Of a DNA stretch of 64,000 bases, positions 20,685-32,296 are shown one piece after another. This stretch comes from Zarea fungicola (Eukaryota > Ascomycota > Sordariomycetes > Hypocreales > Cordycipitaceae). Positions within the stretch are counted from its first letter, which is position 1, and each line of letters starts with the position of its first letter. The stretch covers positions 1-64,000 of the forward strand of contig FWCC01000021.1 in NCBI GenBank assembly GCA_900169235.1, read 5' to 3'. The translations under genes were made by a program, and so were the position numbers. The notes below the pieces were generated by a model. It was given only the letters and a program-made list of their open reading frames with translations. It made no database searches and was not told where the DNA came from.

Positions 20685-23600
20685 CCAGGGCTACGAAGGG
20701 ATGGACTATAGCTCATATCATCCTAGGCAAATATCATGGATCTTGTAATTCATTGAAATTTCGATTAACATTGATTGGATTTATTGGTACCAGGATCCTT
20801 CGCCTACCTTTGGGGTAACCGTCAGTGTTCACTCGCATTAAAAGAGACGCAAATTCTCCGGATGATTGGTCAGGTTTCCTGTCCCGCGCATCTACTTCGT
20901 CCTACGCTGGCTAGAGCATCAAGTAAAAGAGGATTGGAAAAATTAACATTTACTGGTGAAATTCCCACTAGGCTAATCCCTTACGTTTCGCTACTGTGCT
21001 ATGCCTTTCCAGCCATTTGGTATTCTCAAGGGCTTGTTACGAGTCACGTACATGTCCGTGTAGACAGCTGGAGTACGGCCAGTCGTAATTCAGCCAACGC
21101 TTCCGGTGCTAGCAATCCGTCCCAGTGACTACAACGTAGGTAGTTGATTACCGGTAATCGGGTGCGTTGGGATAGATTTCTGTCCCAAGCCCATGTACAA
21201 CGCGCGAAAAAATGCGAGTGCTTTTCGCTAATATCTGCACTCTGCAAGGTACCATTTGTCATAGTATTAAAGGTAGAAATGCCAAGTAGCACCGTCGGAG
21301 CAAAGGTTAGCACTTATAGCGTCATCTTGGGTTTTCTGTAGCCTAAATTACACTGGAGTAGTACAATTCTTCTCTACTCTCCCACGTGTAAGGGGGGCGC
21401 AGAAAGTGACCGCGTTGGCATATGCTGCGCTGGCCCCTCTGGTTGGCAATTGCTCTCAGGACGCGGGACGAATTTTAGCCATCTCAAGTTTATCGCTGGG
21501 GTCATAAAAACGCGTTCTGTAAGAGCACCAACGTTTTGAGTAAAGGCACCAATTGTAGACCTTGAGGGCTTCGTACCCAGGCACCCCATACTCGATCGCC
21601 CACTTTAGTAGTGTACGGGGCGGGCCAAGGTCTGACTCGGGCGACCACCTTGGTCAAATCGCTGTCATCAAATATCTCGGTGTCGATGGGTCTCACAGCA
21701 ACGGTCTTTTGCAGGCTATAGTAAAATCGTCCGTAGTTCGAGAGATTGTGGCATCATGATATATGGAGATCACTGGCCTCGATACCGACGATCGTCGGCT
21801 TCGACTTGATGTAGGTCTGTTAGAAATCCTACGCAGTAACCAGGAACCGCAGGGTACAGCCTAGGGTCTGGCATGACGTAGTTTGCACGGCAGTAGTTAA
21901 TGCTGTGTGTGCGTAGGCTCTCCAGGACTTCAGCGAGCGACAGTGGGGCCAACAAAAACACAGCATCCAACACATCTCAACTATGGCGGAGATTGTCTAG
22001 GAGAGGATCTCGTGGAAACACACTGTAGCTCCTCTTTGGGGCCTGCCGTTCCGCTGCTGCTGCTTAGCTGGGGTAGGTAAAATATATTCGGCGTGGAATG
22101 GCGGGAGTCTCAGCTGGTAGACTCGGCAACTGCACCATTCACGACGCGGAATACACGGGCCCGTGACAATCCTGTGTTTGCTTCTTGCCCAATTCTCTTC
22201 TCTGTTCCATCTTCGTCATCGTCCTTTGTAGAAACGTTTCCTCTCTGGTCGGCGCTGTCATCTTGGCTGCTATTGATTTCCCGCAATGTCGCAGACCTGG
22301 ACGAGGGAGTGGGAGTCGAGATGGTTGTGTTGAAACGGGAAGCGATGGAATGAATTGGATTTGGAAGTAGCGCGACGTGCGTTAATGGCTTAGTGCGAAG
22401 AATAATACGGGTCGTCTCGTTGCAGATGCGAAGGGTTTAAGGGATCGCTGTACGTTGGAAAGGGGTTTGTGGACGGAGTCACTCAAGAAAGGCTGATCTA
22501 ACCATAGATAATAATAAGCTCCCTCTGCGGGGGCAAGCAGCGGCGACGCGCTTGCTTCGTATTTCCGGGGTGGAGCAGCAAATGGCGATTCATACAAGAC
22601 GAGGTAGCTCTGTCAGACTGATTCAGCAGCTGGGTAGTCGCGATATGACGTCCACCACAGAATGTGCTAGGTATCACTATATACGATGCGGGGTTTTAAA
22701 CGGGAGTGGGAAGTAGAGATGTGAAGTAAATATGAACCTGGCCTTTTCCAGCAGCGGAAGCTAGCGCGACTTGCAACTTGCGGCTGGACCATCGCAAAAG
22801 ACCATTGCTTTTGCTTAGATACTCCTTAAAAACATGCCAAGTGCCACTCTAGTGGAAAGAGGTTTGCGTAGTACGCGATATGCATCCTACGGTTGTGGCG
22901 CGTAGTGCGCTGGCAGATTCTAGGTTTGATGTGACAGTTGACTGACTCTATCTTGTATAGGGGAAATATAATACCAACCGCGCCTCGCTCCAGCGACCTA
23001 CCCTACAAGGCAACCGCAGAGTTACTTTATAAAAACGTCACTTCTAATAGTTTTAAGAAGCAATTAATAGGCGCGTATAACTCTGACCATAAGAGCATTC
23101 GTAGAGTAGTATAAAGCAGATACCAGGGAGGGAACACTCTACAAGCCAGTCTATGGCGTTGGAGCATTTGCCAACAATAAATTCACTGTCTTCAGCGTCA
23201 GTCTAACTCTCCGTTGTTCTCGGTACATCCGCCTGGCAGAAAATAATAGTAATATCAATTTTAATGCCACTCCCTTAACCAAAACTCGTTGAACCACTTC
23301 TGATAGGTCTTTTTTTATTCGGGCTAACTTGCTGCAATGGTCGTTTAATTTTGCATGTGCGTCGCGTTTCCTGCAGCAGTTGCACACTTTTTGGTGGTGT
23401 TCGGACTATGATTGCCCCACCCGCCTCCAATTACGCCTACCTTGGCGTTCTGCTGGCTACTTTACTTGGCCGCACTCAATGCCTATTCTACAAGGCCAGT
23501 GCCACTGAGACCCTTTCTTTTTCAGGCAAAGTTCTTGCTGGCCAATCCAACACAACAGAAACTTGGTCCGCTTCGCATATTGCTGGGAAACAGGAAACAG

Positions 23601-24387
23601 GACGGCGCTTTACATCTTCAGCGACATTCTTGGCAATGAGAAGCAGGACACCATGTCAATACAAAGGATCATTTTGTCACGGCTGCATTTGCTCGAGTGT
23701 GGCGTGGAGCCAAGTAGCCAAGACTATAGTGTTACTCATTCTGCATTGAAACTTCTGTATACTTGCTAGTTATGCTGCAGGAGGATCAAAGGGACGGCTG
23801 AAGGGCTATCAACGACCGAGAATTTCGAGATAGCCCTTTGCCGGAATACTCGACTCGATTATCTAACTAGCAGTGCTGTGGTTACGACCGAGTACGGTCT
23901 CTTAGTTACACACTATCTATTAATATCAATGGCGATGCACTCTGTATAATGATTTCTCGATGCACACTGTTTATTCACAGAGTGAATATATAGTTTTTGG
24001 GGGGCAGCGCCCGACGCCAATAAATGAAACAGCCTCAGCCATCGACTACGGAAAGCCGGACCATGATCCGATAGATACGTGTAGGATTCGAGAACTTCTG
24101 CCATTTTATGCCGTCATCCGAATTCAGTGGATACCACTGTTATTTAATTTCGGGAACATGAATCCTCCTAATGGTATAGCTGAGCCTTTCCACCGCCCTC
24201 GCTCCTGATGGCCTTGATAAACCAGGGGAGGACATGTGCAAATGAAGTATGTTTATTATTTTGACCTAGCCATCCCCTTTCTATTGTTACCTGACTTCTC
24301 CGCAGCGAAAAACAACTCCATAGTGCGGTGCTTCTACCCATTTAATAAGCCAAGCTACTATCGCAGCACCATAACATTAAGCCGACG
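20685..24387. other. 3.7 kb without supportable genes
   Basis: Many short frames exist on both strands, but none shows a recognisable family or plausible splicing. A minus-strand frame at 21502-21696 contains TTKVGDRVWGAW, faintly like the GDRV segment of zinc-type alcohol dehydrogenases/enoyl reductases, and may be a relic. A plus-strand frame at 23408 starts with a hydrophobic leader but breaks after a few dozen residues. The stretch separates the sesquiterpene pair from the right-hand cluster. Confidence 0.4.
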
Positions 24388-25797
24388 ATGGGGCAACCCG
24401 ACAGCCCTACGGAGTCCAATCCCCGGTCCTTGCGATTGTCCTGCGACAGGTGCAGGATTCATAAACTCAAATGTATCGCTACTCCCAATTCTGACGGCTC
24501 TGCATGCTGCGAAAGATGCAAGCGCGCAAAGGTACAGTGCGTCTTTGGGCGGCGGCGGCGCGCAAACCGATTCAAGGAGACAGCCAGCAAAGAAGCCGTT
24601 CCCTCATCGCAATCAACCGTCCAGGCTGTTGTGATACCAACTCCTCCAGGCACCACCGTCTCCACGTCTGTTTTTCAGCCAGCTCCAGTGGTTACCCCTC
24701 TCCCATGCCAGCAGCAGGAGATAGGGTCGTCGCCCCACATGCCGGATCTCAGCGTTCCTCTTGACCCATCTGCTTACTTGGACGCAGCGCAATGGGAAAG
24801 CCTCTTGTCTGGAGTGTGTGATGAGGCTGGACCAGATCCAGTACACGGGCCATTCCTAGAATCAGACTCGAGAACGGGTGGTTCAATCGGTGACAAGGAG
24901 ATGGATTGGACAAGCCAGGGAATGGCCATTCCTGATTCGTCCATTTCTGATGTCGAGTCATGGGAAATCTGTCCACGGTCGCCTCCAGTACCAGCAACCG
25001 TGCCGCCATTGGGTCCAACTGTCAGTATTTCCACAGCCGCACACAGCAGCGCATCAACAGTGAGTGACACGGGGCAGATGCAGAGGCTTCTGGCAGTGGT
25101 AGCCCAGATGGAACGGTGCCTGCGGACACTTGAACTAGAGCAGAGCCAATTTGCCAACGCAGGGTGCGCGGGACTCGACAAATACCCTATAGGTATTGTG
25201 CTTCACCTTTCACAAGAGTTTAGTGCAATTGCTACCTCGGTTCTTGGAGGGCTTCATGCAGCGGGACAGGGCATGGTGCTGTTTTCTTCAGACCCGCGTG
25301 CTCATGATATGACGCCAGCGGGCGATGGAAGCTCATATTTGTCTACCAGCACAGGCGAGGTAGCATCGGCTAGCATTGACACTACCACAACGCTTCTTGT
25401 CTTGACAGGACACAAGTGGTTGGTGCGCATGTACAGCGCTGTACTGGGATACTTCGAAGTCTATCTCACTCGCAATTCAGAAAATGTAAGGGCCTATAGA
25501 AGACAAATATCAGGTAACCCAGAGGCCACTCCAACGCTTCAGCTTGGCGAATTGGCGTGGGCAAACGGGGCTTTAGATTTGGGAAAAATACACATGGCCC
25601 TTGAGATGCTTCAGGGAGCTATTTGTGAGGTTCAGTATCCGCTGGCTCACGCAGGCACAACGTTGCGAAACCTGGTGGTGACTTCACTAACCAACGAGAC
25701 AATCTTTGGGCCTGGTGAGTCTAATGATGACGGCGACAGACTCAAAGGGAAATTCCAGCTCGTGAGGACCCTTTTGCGGGAGCAGATGGGCCTATGA
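24388..25797 (+). CDS. Zn2Cys6 transcription factor, AflR-like
   Basis: A 469-residue intronless regulator. Residues ~15-50 hold the binuclear zinc cluster C-x2-C-x6-C-x11-C-x2-C-x6-C (CDRCRIHKLKC, then CERCKRAKVQC), followed by the basic stretch GRRRRANR. The middle is Ser/Pro/Thr-rich. The C-terminal part has AflR-family character (LLAVVAQMERCLRTLELEQ and later helices). AflR-type proteins activate polyketide clusters from the nucleus. The gene lies at the left edge of the cluster, 0.5 kb upstream of the aldolase gene. It is a candidate to bind the CGG-N4-TTT-CGG sites found in five cluster promoters. The second zinc-cluster gene at the right edge is the competing candidate. Confidence 0.88.
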   Translation: MGQPDSPTESNPRSLRLSCDRCRIHKLKCIATPNSDGSACCERCKRAKVQCVFGRRRRANRFKETASKEAVPSSQSTVQAVVIPTPPGTTVSTSVFQPAPVVTPLPCQQQEIGSSPHMPDLSVPLDPSAYLDAAQWESLLSGVCDEAGPDPVHGPFLESDSRTGGSIGDKEMDWTSQGMAIPDSSISDVESWEICPRSPPVPATVPPLGPTVSISTAAHSSASTVSDTGQMQRLLAVVAQMERCLRTLELEQSQFANAGCAGLDKYPIGIVLHLSQEFSAIATSVLGGLHAAGQGMVLFSSDPRAHDMTPAGDGSSYLSTSTGEVASASIDTTTTLLVLTGHKWLVRMYSAVLGYFEVYLTRNSENVRAYRRQISGNPEATPTLQLGELAWANGALDLGKIHMALEMLQGAICEVQYPLAHAGTTLRNLVVTSLTNETIFGPGESNDDGDRLKGKFQLVRTLLREQMGL

Positions 25798-26325
25798 TAG
25801 CATTCGGTTCAACTTGACTTATGGCGACAAGACAAGGATGCAGCCCCAAAGAGTATTTCATATGTAATTAATTCACTTTTACGCTGAGAAATGCACAACA
25901 TTTAAGAAAAAGTATATGCATATATATACTCTGTGCTGTTCTAGCCCTGTGTAGATCTTGTCCGACGTCTCTCCTGGCTGTGGTATTCTCGAGATGCCTG
26001 CTGCGGCGAGACGTATATCTCCTCTTGACTTACAGTGACCATCAATCACTAAATGTCAGTATTCCACCCTGTTCCAATATCTTGGCAATAGAGTGTGGCG
26101 GAGGATTGAGGGGTTCGCATTTATGCGGAGTTTTTCGGTGTTCACTATTTTGCTCCAGCTGAGATAGCCACTACACTGCATATGCAGCCGAGAATACTCA
26201 CAGCCATTGGCAAAATGGTATCCGACGGTAATCTAGGACTGATAAAGCACCAGAAAATATCGTATTACGCCTTATACATTCCGAAGGTTCGAGTGAACAG
26301 AGGGACTGTTTGCGCCGCGGCAAGA
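25798..26325. promoter_or_regulatory. Intergenic and aldolase promoter
   Basis: No gene is present. The stretch contains the 3' region of the regulator gene and the aldolase promoter, with one CGG-N4-TTT-CGG site at 26126-26138. Confidence 0.55.
26126..26138 (+). promoter_or_regulatory. Putative cluster regulator site CGG-AGTT-TTT-CGG
   Basis: Two CGG half-sites separated by seven bases, with the second preceded by TTT. It lies 188 bp upstream of the aldolase start codon. Spaced CGG half-sites are the classical target of Zn2Cys6 dimers. The same extended motif occurs at four other cluster promoters. Confidence 0.65.
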
Positions 26326-27226
26326 ATGGCTACCTGTGACAATGTCCTGACTAGCAAAGCTGCATTAGGAGGCTTCTGCAAAGTAAGTAAACCTCGTTAA
26401 TGAACATTTAATGTTGTAAATTCGAGAGAAGAGATTGTAGACGCATCCAACGCTGACATTATCGCGGCAGGCACTGGGGGTTCGTCTCGTAACCAACCCT
26501 CTTGTCGTACAACTCGCGAAAAATGCGGGCTTTGACGCGCTTTTCATCGATTTAGAGCACTCGACTCTCTCTCTTGCAGATGCAAGTGCCATTGCTTGTA
26601 CAGGTATCCTGAGCGGGATCACCCCTTTAGTCCGTGTACCATTTCAATGCGGAGCTGGGTTTGTGCAACAGGTACTCGACGGCGGGGCGATGGGTATCGT
26701 ATTTCCTCACATCCATTCAGCCAGAGATGCTAGAGCGGCTGTTGCCGCTTGCAAATTCCCTCCCAATGGTATACGGTCGATGTGGGGACAGCAGCCGAGC
26801 TTGGGGATGAGAGTCACGGCGTTGGATGAAGTCATCCAGATTTGCAACAAGCGATCTTCATCGGTACTGGCCATGATTGAGGCGGTTGATAGTATTGAGG
26901 AAATTGAGGCCATAGCAGCTGTCGAGGGTGTTGATGTGTTACTAGTGGGCTGTCTCGATCTTTCCACTGATATGGGTATACCGGGATGCTTCGAGACCAA
27001 AAGGTTTCGGTCGGCCTTGGAGGCGGTGAGCCATGCCTGCCAGCAACATGGAAAACTAATGGGCTTGGCTGGGCTGTATAGCAATCCAGATTTCCAGGAC
27101 TGGGCGATAAATGTATTGAATGTTCGGTTCATGCTCTGCCAACAAGACTCGAACCTGTTGGCAATCGCCGCTGTCGAGTGCGCGGCTTCTGTCGCGAGAG
27201 TAGATCGGACTGTACTTCAGAATTAA
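26326..27226 (+). CDS. HpcH/HpaI-family aldolase
   Basis: Two exons, 26326-26382 and 26471-27226 (88-nt intron), give 270 residues starting MATCDNVLTSKAALGGFCK. Family segments in order are GFDALFIDLEHSTLSL (with the metal-ligand Glu), PLVRVPF, GAMGIVFPHIHSARDA, IRSMWG and MIEAVDSIEEIEAIAAVEGVDVLLVGCLDLS. These class II, metal-dependent enzymes join or split pyruvate with aldehydes or 2-keto acids. In Sch 210972-type tetramate pathways a related aldolase (CghB) condenses pyruvate to 4-hydroxy-4-methyl-2-oxoglutarate, precursor of the unusual amino acid loaded by the PKS-NRPS. The same role is plausible here because a cluster-type site lies in the promoter, but it is inferred. Confidence 0.88.
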
Positions 27227-28066
27227 ACAACTTGAGCGTTATAGCAGGCATTGCATAGGAAACTCTAAAAGCTATATAGTTATTCAATTTTCAAGGAACT
27301 GTAATGTAAATTCCTTCATGAGCTTCAGCTTAGGGGGACCAAGATATGTGGCACTGTAAGGACGAGGGTGCAAGGTAACCACTCGGCCACAGAGACCATA
27401 AAAAGATCAAATCAAGTAATAACCAACTGTGGCCAGATATCCCTAGCATCCATTATATACATTCTAGGCTTGCGGCAGGCACCGACACTTGAGGTCAAGC
27501 TGTTAATTTCTCACTTATGATTGTTGGAATGCAAGTGGTCATTTGGTCGCAAATTATCTTTGTACAATAGGTACTTTTATCAGTCAGCATCAACTTTGGT
27601 TAATCCATCCTTCAAGCGTACCTCGATTGAGGTTTTATAGGATTGTATAGTAAAACTTTGATCAGTAAGATAATCAGCCACTATCTCTGTAGATCGGCAC
27701 AGTGGATGTGAAAAACGACGATCTATCTTTTATTACGGCTATAGAAAGGTCATTCTTACCGCAGCTAACACTATTTACAACCTTGCCGCACACCCTACGA
27801 GGTACCTGTAGTGTGGCAATGCCTACCGGACAAAGTCTTGTTAACAGTCACAACACTCTTGTCACGGCCTTTGTAGGCATATGACGAACTAGAAGGGGTA
27901 TCCGTAGTACAATATGACTGAAAACTAAATATGACTGTTTTCTTTGTGGCAAGCCACATTGCAATATCCGTGCCGCTAAACAAGCTGCTGTGTGTGTCTG
28001 TATTTCCAAAATCTCTGCTTCAACACTTGACCTAGAACCCACCATAAGAACAAATCTCACCTGAAT
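27227..28066. other. Intergenic between convergent aldolase and NRPS genes
   Basis: AT-rich sequence with no supportable gene and no regulatory motif that I recognise. It should hold the two transcript ends. Confidence 0.5.
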
Positions 28067-31000
28067 CTAGCCTAGATAGAATGGTGCATCTGGCTGTGTG
28101 GTAATTCGATTAATAGCTTCGTCCATAGCTGAGAGTGCAGCAGCAATCCAATCTCGAGCCAGGAATTGATATCCTGGACGTGAAACATTGAATGTACACT
28201 GCAACTGCATCTTCTCATCCCAGCGACCGCGACCCGGCAATACCTCGGTGAGAATAGGCCATCCACTATCTCCTTCTTTCCAGGCTGGTAAAAGATTTTC
28301 CTCTACGTTATAGCCGGGCAACCCGCTGGTTCTGCCCTGGGCTGATGCTCCGTCGTGCTGCAATGCTTGAACGAGTAAAACACTGTCGATGCGATCAGTA
28401 CCCATTTTGGCGTGGGCAATCGTGGGACAAGGCATTTGGAGGTACGGTTCTGCCTCAATACGTTGTGCTGAAAGCAGCGCACAGGTCTCGCGGTTAGATC
28501 TCGTTTGGATACTAGAGCCCCCAAATTCCAAGAGAACAGGCAGTGCCGCGATCATAGGTGCCATACACCGCAAGGCTTCGTGGTGTCGTCTGCCGTTCAT
28601 AACCGTCCCAAATTGAATATTAAACAGACCACTCGTAATATTTTCCCTGGGAAGTGTCTGCGCCAGAACGCTTGCCCAGGCTGCCTCGACGACGGTAAGC
28701 ATCGTGGTCGACATGCGCACCGCGGCTTGGTCAAGCTCGTACATTGTTTTGGTGGACTTGACGCGTAGAATCCTCATATGGCTCTCTTCCACCCCAGGGG
28801 CTGAGGCTGGCAGCAAAATAGAAGGGACAGGCTGACGGCTGCCAGTTTGAAAACCGGGAATTCCGCCGAGCCGCCGAGCCCAATACATGACTGTGCCAAC
28901 CCAATCGTAGCTCAGACCAAGTTTGACAGCCGTAGAGATCGGCAAAAGTTGCTGTTGTTGCTCAGAGCCTGGGCGCGCATACTCGGCAGCTATGGCATCT
29001 CTCAAGTATACAAGCTGTACGCCATCGTAAATGCCATGAAAAAGCGATAAAACAAAGACGCAGCGTGACTTGTTCTGAGACCATACCCAGGATACTGTGA
29101 TTCCAGGCCGGTCAATACTCATCGAGGCCTCAGCTGCCCTCTGCACCCCGTTGATAGTTTGCTGCCACAAGCTTGAGCTGTCCTTTATCCCCGGTCCACT
29201 ATAACAGCAAACCACTTCAACCTTCGGTATCACGGCCACTGATGGTGAGAGTATACACTGTGCAAAGGGGGCAAGAGAATGGGATACTGGGACAAAAACA
29301 GTTCGAAAACAGTCGTACCGTGGCAGAACTGTTTCAACTGCACGCTGGAGTCGAGCAGGATCCATGTCCTCTGGCACCAGGTATGGAAAATGGTTCACAT
29401 TAGGTCGTCCAGTATACCGCGTCGGGTCATTTATGGTAGGGTCCACAGCAGCGGCGACAAATCTTGCCTGAACATTAGTTACAGGTAGTACCTGCTCAAT
29501 CTGATTGTCGGAAAGCTGTAAGGCCTCAAGGCAAAGCACACGGCAGTGATGGTCGAAGTGGTAAAGCTTCTCTTCCAAAGAAAGGTTAAATACGTCATCA
29601 GAATTCGCTCCTATGGCGCTCACATTAATCTTGCTATTGGAATTGGCATCGCCCGGCTTGAGAGCAATCGTATCAGAAGCTAACGCAGGCTTCGAAACTT
29701 TGTCGATACAGTTGTTCTGTTCTTTTGGCGCACATGTTTCATGTACTCCATTCATTTCTTGTGATGCCCGTAGCCCTGGTGCTTGATGGGACTCCACAGC
29801 GACAATGAGATCGCCGATTGTTGTTGCTACCAAGACGACCTGGATATCCAGATGCTCAACGCCCCATTCTTCTAGTTCCTGGATAAACACCAATGCACGC
29901 AAGCTATCGAGCCCAAGGCTAACCAGACTGACGGATATATCCTGCTCTCTAATTCTTGCACCAAGTGCGGCGGCCAAGCCACGATAAACAATTGACTTAT
30001 AGTCAGGCTGATATCCTTCCAGAAGGCCCAATGCCTCCGTATCAGCAGGTAATGACTTTCTTGTGAGTACAATGGCCTGAAGAGCCTGTCGATCTACTTT
30101 GCCACTCGTGTTTCGTGGCAAAGCTTCGGTGAAAACGTACTGCAGTGGCTGCATCCAAGCTGGCAGGTAGCGTGCAGCTACGGAGCGACATTCAGCCTCC
30201 AAAACCACGTGGGAAATCCCATCCCTTGGCATAATACATGCCAATAATTTAGACTCGGACACGAAGGCTGCAGCAAGAGCGACGTTGTCGACCTTGGCCA
30301 ACACATTCTCAATCTCTGGCAATTCAACGCGTCGACCGTTGAGTTTCACTTGCTCCATGTTTACTCGGCCAAGAAAATCGATAACTGGCACACCTTGTTC
30401 TGACCAGACCACACGCGCCTTATCGCCAGTTCGGTACAGTTTGCCGTACAGAGTGCTATCAATGAATGCGAGCTCTGTCTCAGCTGCCCGATTGAGATAA
30501 CCTGTTGACAGCTGCGGACCGCCAATGGCAAGCTCACCAACCGCGCCAAAAGGTACCGCTCGAGGTGACCGCGATGGAGCCACATTCATCTCAAGAATAA
30601 TATACTGTACACCTGGAAGTGGTGAACCAATAATGGATGGGCGGGAATCGCCACTGTAGGCCCCGAGCGAGGCCATCACCGTTGTCTCCGTAGGGCCATA
30701 TGCACCAAAGAGGCGTCTCCGTGGCCCATTTTTCTTGTGTTGAGTCACGAAAGAATCCAAAATGCGCTGTGGAACCAACTCTCCGCCCACATATAGCGTA
30801 TTAAGAGTTGGCATACGCTCGGGTCGTAACAGCATCGCCAGACTGGGTACCATAAGAGTGGCTGTAGCGCGCAGCTCTGTGATAACAGCCTCTGGATTAC
30901 TGAGTAAGAGACTGCGTTCCGCGATGGTCACAGTGCCCCCTTTCAAGAAAGGCATGAAATGATCCATTAGCATCATGTCAAAGGTGGGCGATGACATGTT

Positions 31001-32296
31001 CATCCACCTCAGACTCGGACCACATGGTAGACTATTCGGTGAACCGTCAAATGCCTTCAGGAACGCCATGGCTGTAGAATGCCGCAAAACAACACCCTTT
31101 GGCTTGCCCGTTGATCCTGACGTGTAGATAATGTATGCCACATCATTCGAACGGGCCGTCCGTTGTGTGCCGCTTGACAGCTCTTTCAAAGTGTGCGGCT
31201 CCGTGTCAACTAGGCAAGTTGTGGGATCGCGAAAGTTGATCCAGGTAATTTCTTTGCCGAACTCAGTGCCTGCCCATGGATTTGTCCCAATACCTAAAAT
31301 ACCAGGGGCTCCGAGGTCATCGAGGAAGCTGCGTAGCCTCTCCGGTGGTGCGTCTATGGGCAAGGAGCAAAAGCAATGCCCAGCCCTGAGTATCCCGTTC
31401 ATGCATATGCTTAGCTCGGTACAGTTGGGGAGATAGATCGGCACCATCCTTTGTTCTCCGCAGAACAGAGGCCAGTTGAGCTTATCCAAAACTGACGTTA
31501 TCTGATTTGCCCAAAGACTGGCTAGGTCATCGAGCTCGCTGTAAGTTACAGATCGACAGGAGTATACTGAACCAGAGCGACCAGTAACTTCCTCAATCGC
31601 AATATCTGCGGGGTGAGAACGCACTGTTTGCTCCAAAACAGAGCTCAAGAGAAGATTCGATGCATCAGACCCATTCCCAATCACAGGGCCAGTAATCTGA
31701 CTACCTTCCATCTGCGCTAGCTCGCCATTTGGGATGATGTGTGAAAGTGCAAGGTTGAGAAGGTGTTGAGACGCCATCAAGGGACCATAGTCAGTGCGAA
31801 GTCTTAATGTAATATCTGCCATACGTTTCTGCTGACTATCAAGAACTACATGTAGCTCAAAGGGTAGGCGAGGCTGAGCAAGAGAGCTACCTGACGCCCG
31901 CTCGGTATCATGACAATGTTCATGACGCAGAAAGATCCCAAAGTCTAAGCCACTCATACCAGTTTGGACATCGACACATGGAATCTCATTCAAGTGCACA
32001 TTGTCCTCTGATATCTCAGCATTGAATATGACAAGCCCCGTCTCTGCTTTGGTTCCTGCAACGAAGGCAATTTCGCGTTCGCCAGTAATGGCAGCAAGGA
32101 ACAATGCGAAGCGTTGGCATATATTCTCACTCCCGATAACCACATTTACACATGGGGCTTTTACCTCGTGGTATGAAGAGTCACTTCCAGCCCGTGTAGT
32201 GGTGTTGAACAGTGGCAGTTTTGTGATGGGTCGTTGCTGACCATCCTTGTCGTGCTGGAGAGGAACCATTTCATTCGCGGACACCTCCAAACTCAT
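28067..32296 (-). CDS. Single-module NRPS, A-T-C
   Basis: An intronless 1409-residue enzyme. Residues 1-~215 look like a remnant of a condensation-type domain without an active motif. The adenylation domain follows, with YIIYTSGSTGKPKG, GAYGPTE, YRTGD and a catalytic-lysine motif NTSGKVDR. The carrier domain contains LGLDSLRAL with the phosphopantetheine serine. The final ~450 residues are a condensation domain with SLFHGIYDG (the second, catalytic His of HHxxxDG is kept, the first is Phe) and FGTVMNGR. No thioesterase or reductase follows, so the C domain probably passes the amino acid to an acceptor amine, alcohol or carrier. A-T-C enzymes such as FmqC couple one amino acid to a preformed product. 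A CGG-N4-TTT-CGG site lies 291 bp upstream. Substrate unknown; the A4 motif FDM keeps the Asp for the alpha-amino group. Confidence 0.92.
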   Translation of the reverse strand: MSLEVSANEMVPLQHDKDGQQRPITKLPLFNTTTRAGSDSSYHEVKAPCVNVVIGSENICQRFALFLAAITGEREIAFVAGTKAETGLVIFNAEISEDNVHLNEIPCVDVQTGMSGLDFGIFLRHEHCHDTERASGSSLAQPRLPFELHVVLDSQQKRMADITLRLRTDYGPLMASQHLLNLALSHIIPNGELAQMEGSQITGPVIGNGSDASNLLLSSVLEQTVRSHPADIAIEEVTGRSGSVYSCRSVTYSELDDLASLWANQITSVLDKLNWPLFCGEQRMVPIYLPNCTELSICMNGILRAGHCFCSLPIDAPPERLRSFLDDLGAPGILGIGTNPWAGTEFGKEITWINFRDPTTCLVDTEPHTLKELSSGTQRTARSNDVAYIIYTSGSTGKPKGVVLRHSTAMAFLKAFDGSPNSLPCGPSLRWMNMSSPTFDMMLMDHFMPFLKGGTVTIAERSLLLSNPEAVITELRATATLMVPSLAMLLRPERMPTLNTLYVGGELVPQRILDSFVTQHKKNGPRRRLFGAYGPTETTVMASLGAYSGDSRPSIIGSPLPGVQYIILEMNVAPSRSPRAVPFGAVGELAIGGPQLSTGYLNRAAETELAFIDSTLYGKLYRTGDKARVVWSEQGVPVIDFLGRVNMEQVKLNGRRVELPEIENVLAKVDNVALAAAFVSESKLLACIMPRDGISHVVLEAECRSVAARYLPAWMQPLQYVFTEALPRNTSGKVDRQALQAIVLTRKSLPADTEALGLLEGYQPDYKSIVYRGLAAALGARIREQDISVSLVSLGLDSLRALVFIQELEEWGVEHLDIQVVLVATTIGDLIVAVESHQAPGLRASQEMNGVHETCAPKEQNNCIDKVSKPALASDTIALKPGDANSNSKINVSAIGANSDDVFNLSLEEKLYHFDHHCRVLCLEALQLSDNQIEQVLPVTNVQARFVAAAVDPTINDPTRYTGRPNVNHFPYLVPEDMDPARLQRAVETVLPRYDCFRTVFVPVSHSLAPFAQCILSPSVAVIPKVEVVCCYSGPGIKDSSSLWQQTINGVQRAAEASMSIDRPGITVSWVWSQNKSRCVFVLSLFHGIYDGVQLVYLRDAIAAEYARPGSEQQQQLLPISTAVKLGLSYDWVGTVMYWARRLGGIPGFQTGSRQPVPSILLPASAPGVEESHMRILRVKSTKTMYELDQAAVRMSTTMLTVVEAAWASVLAQTLPRENITSGLFNIQFGTVMNGRRHHEALRCMAPMIAALPVLLEFGGSSIQTRSNRETCALLSAQRIEAEPYLQMPCPTIAHAKMGTDRIDSVLLVQALQHDGASAQGRTSGLPGYNVEENLLPAWKEGDSGWPILTEVLPGRGRWDEKMQLQCTFNVSRPGYQFLARDWIAAALSAMDEAINRITTQPDAPFYLG

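Noticed and set aside
22093..22597. Overlapping frames on both strands around 22.1-22.6 kb
   Set aside because: Low-complexity Ser/Val-rich products with no family features or splice logic.
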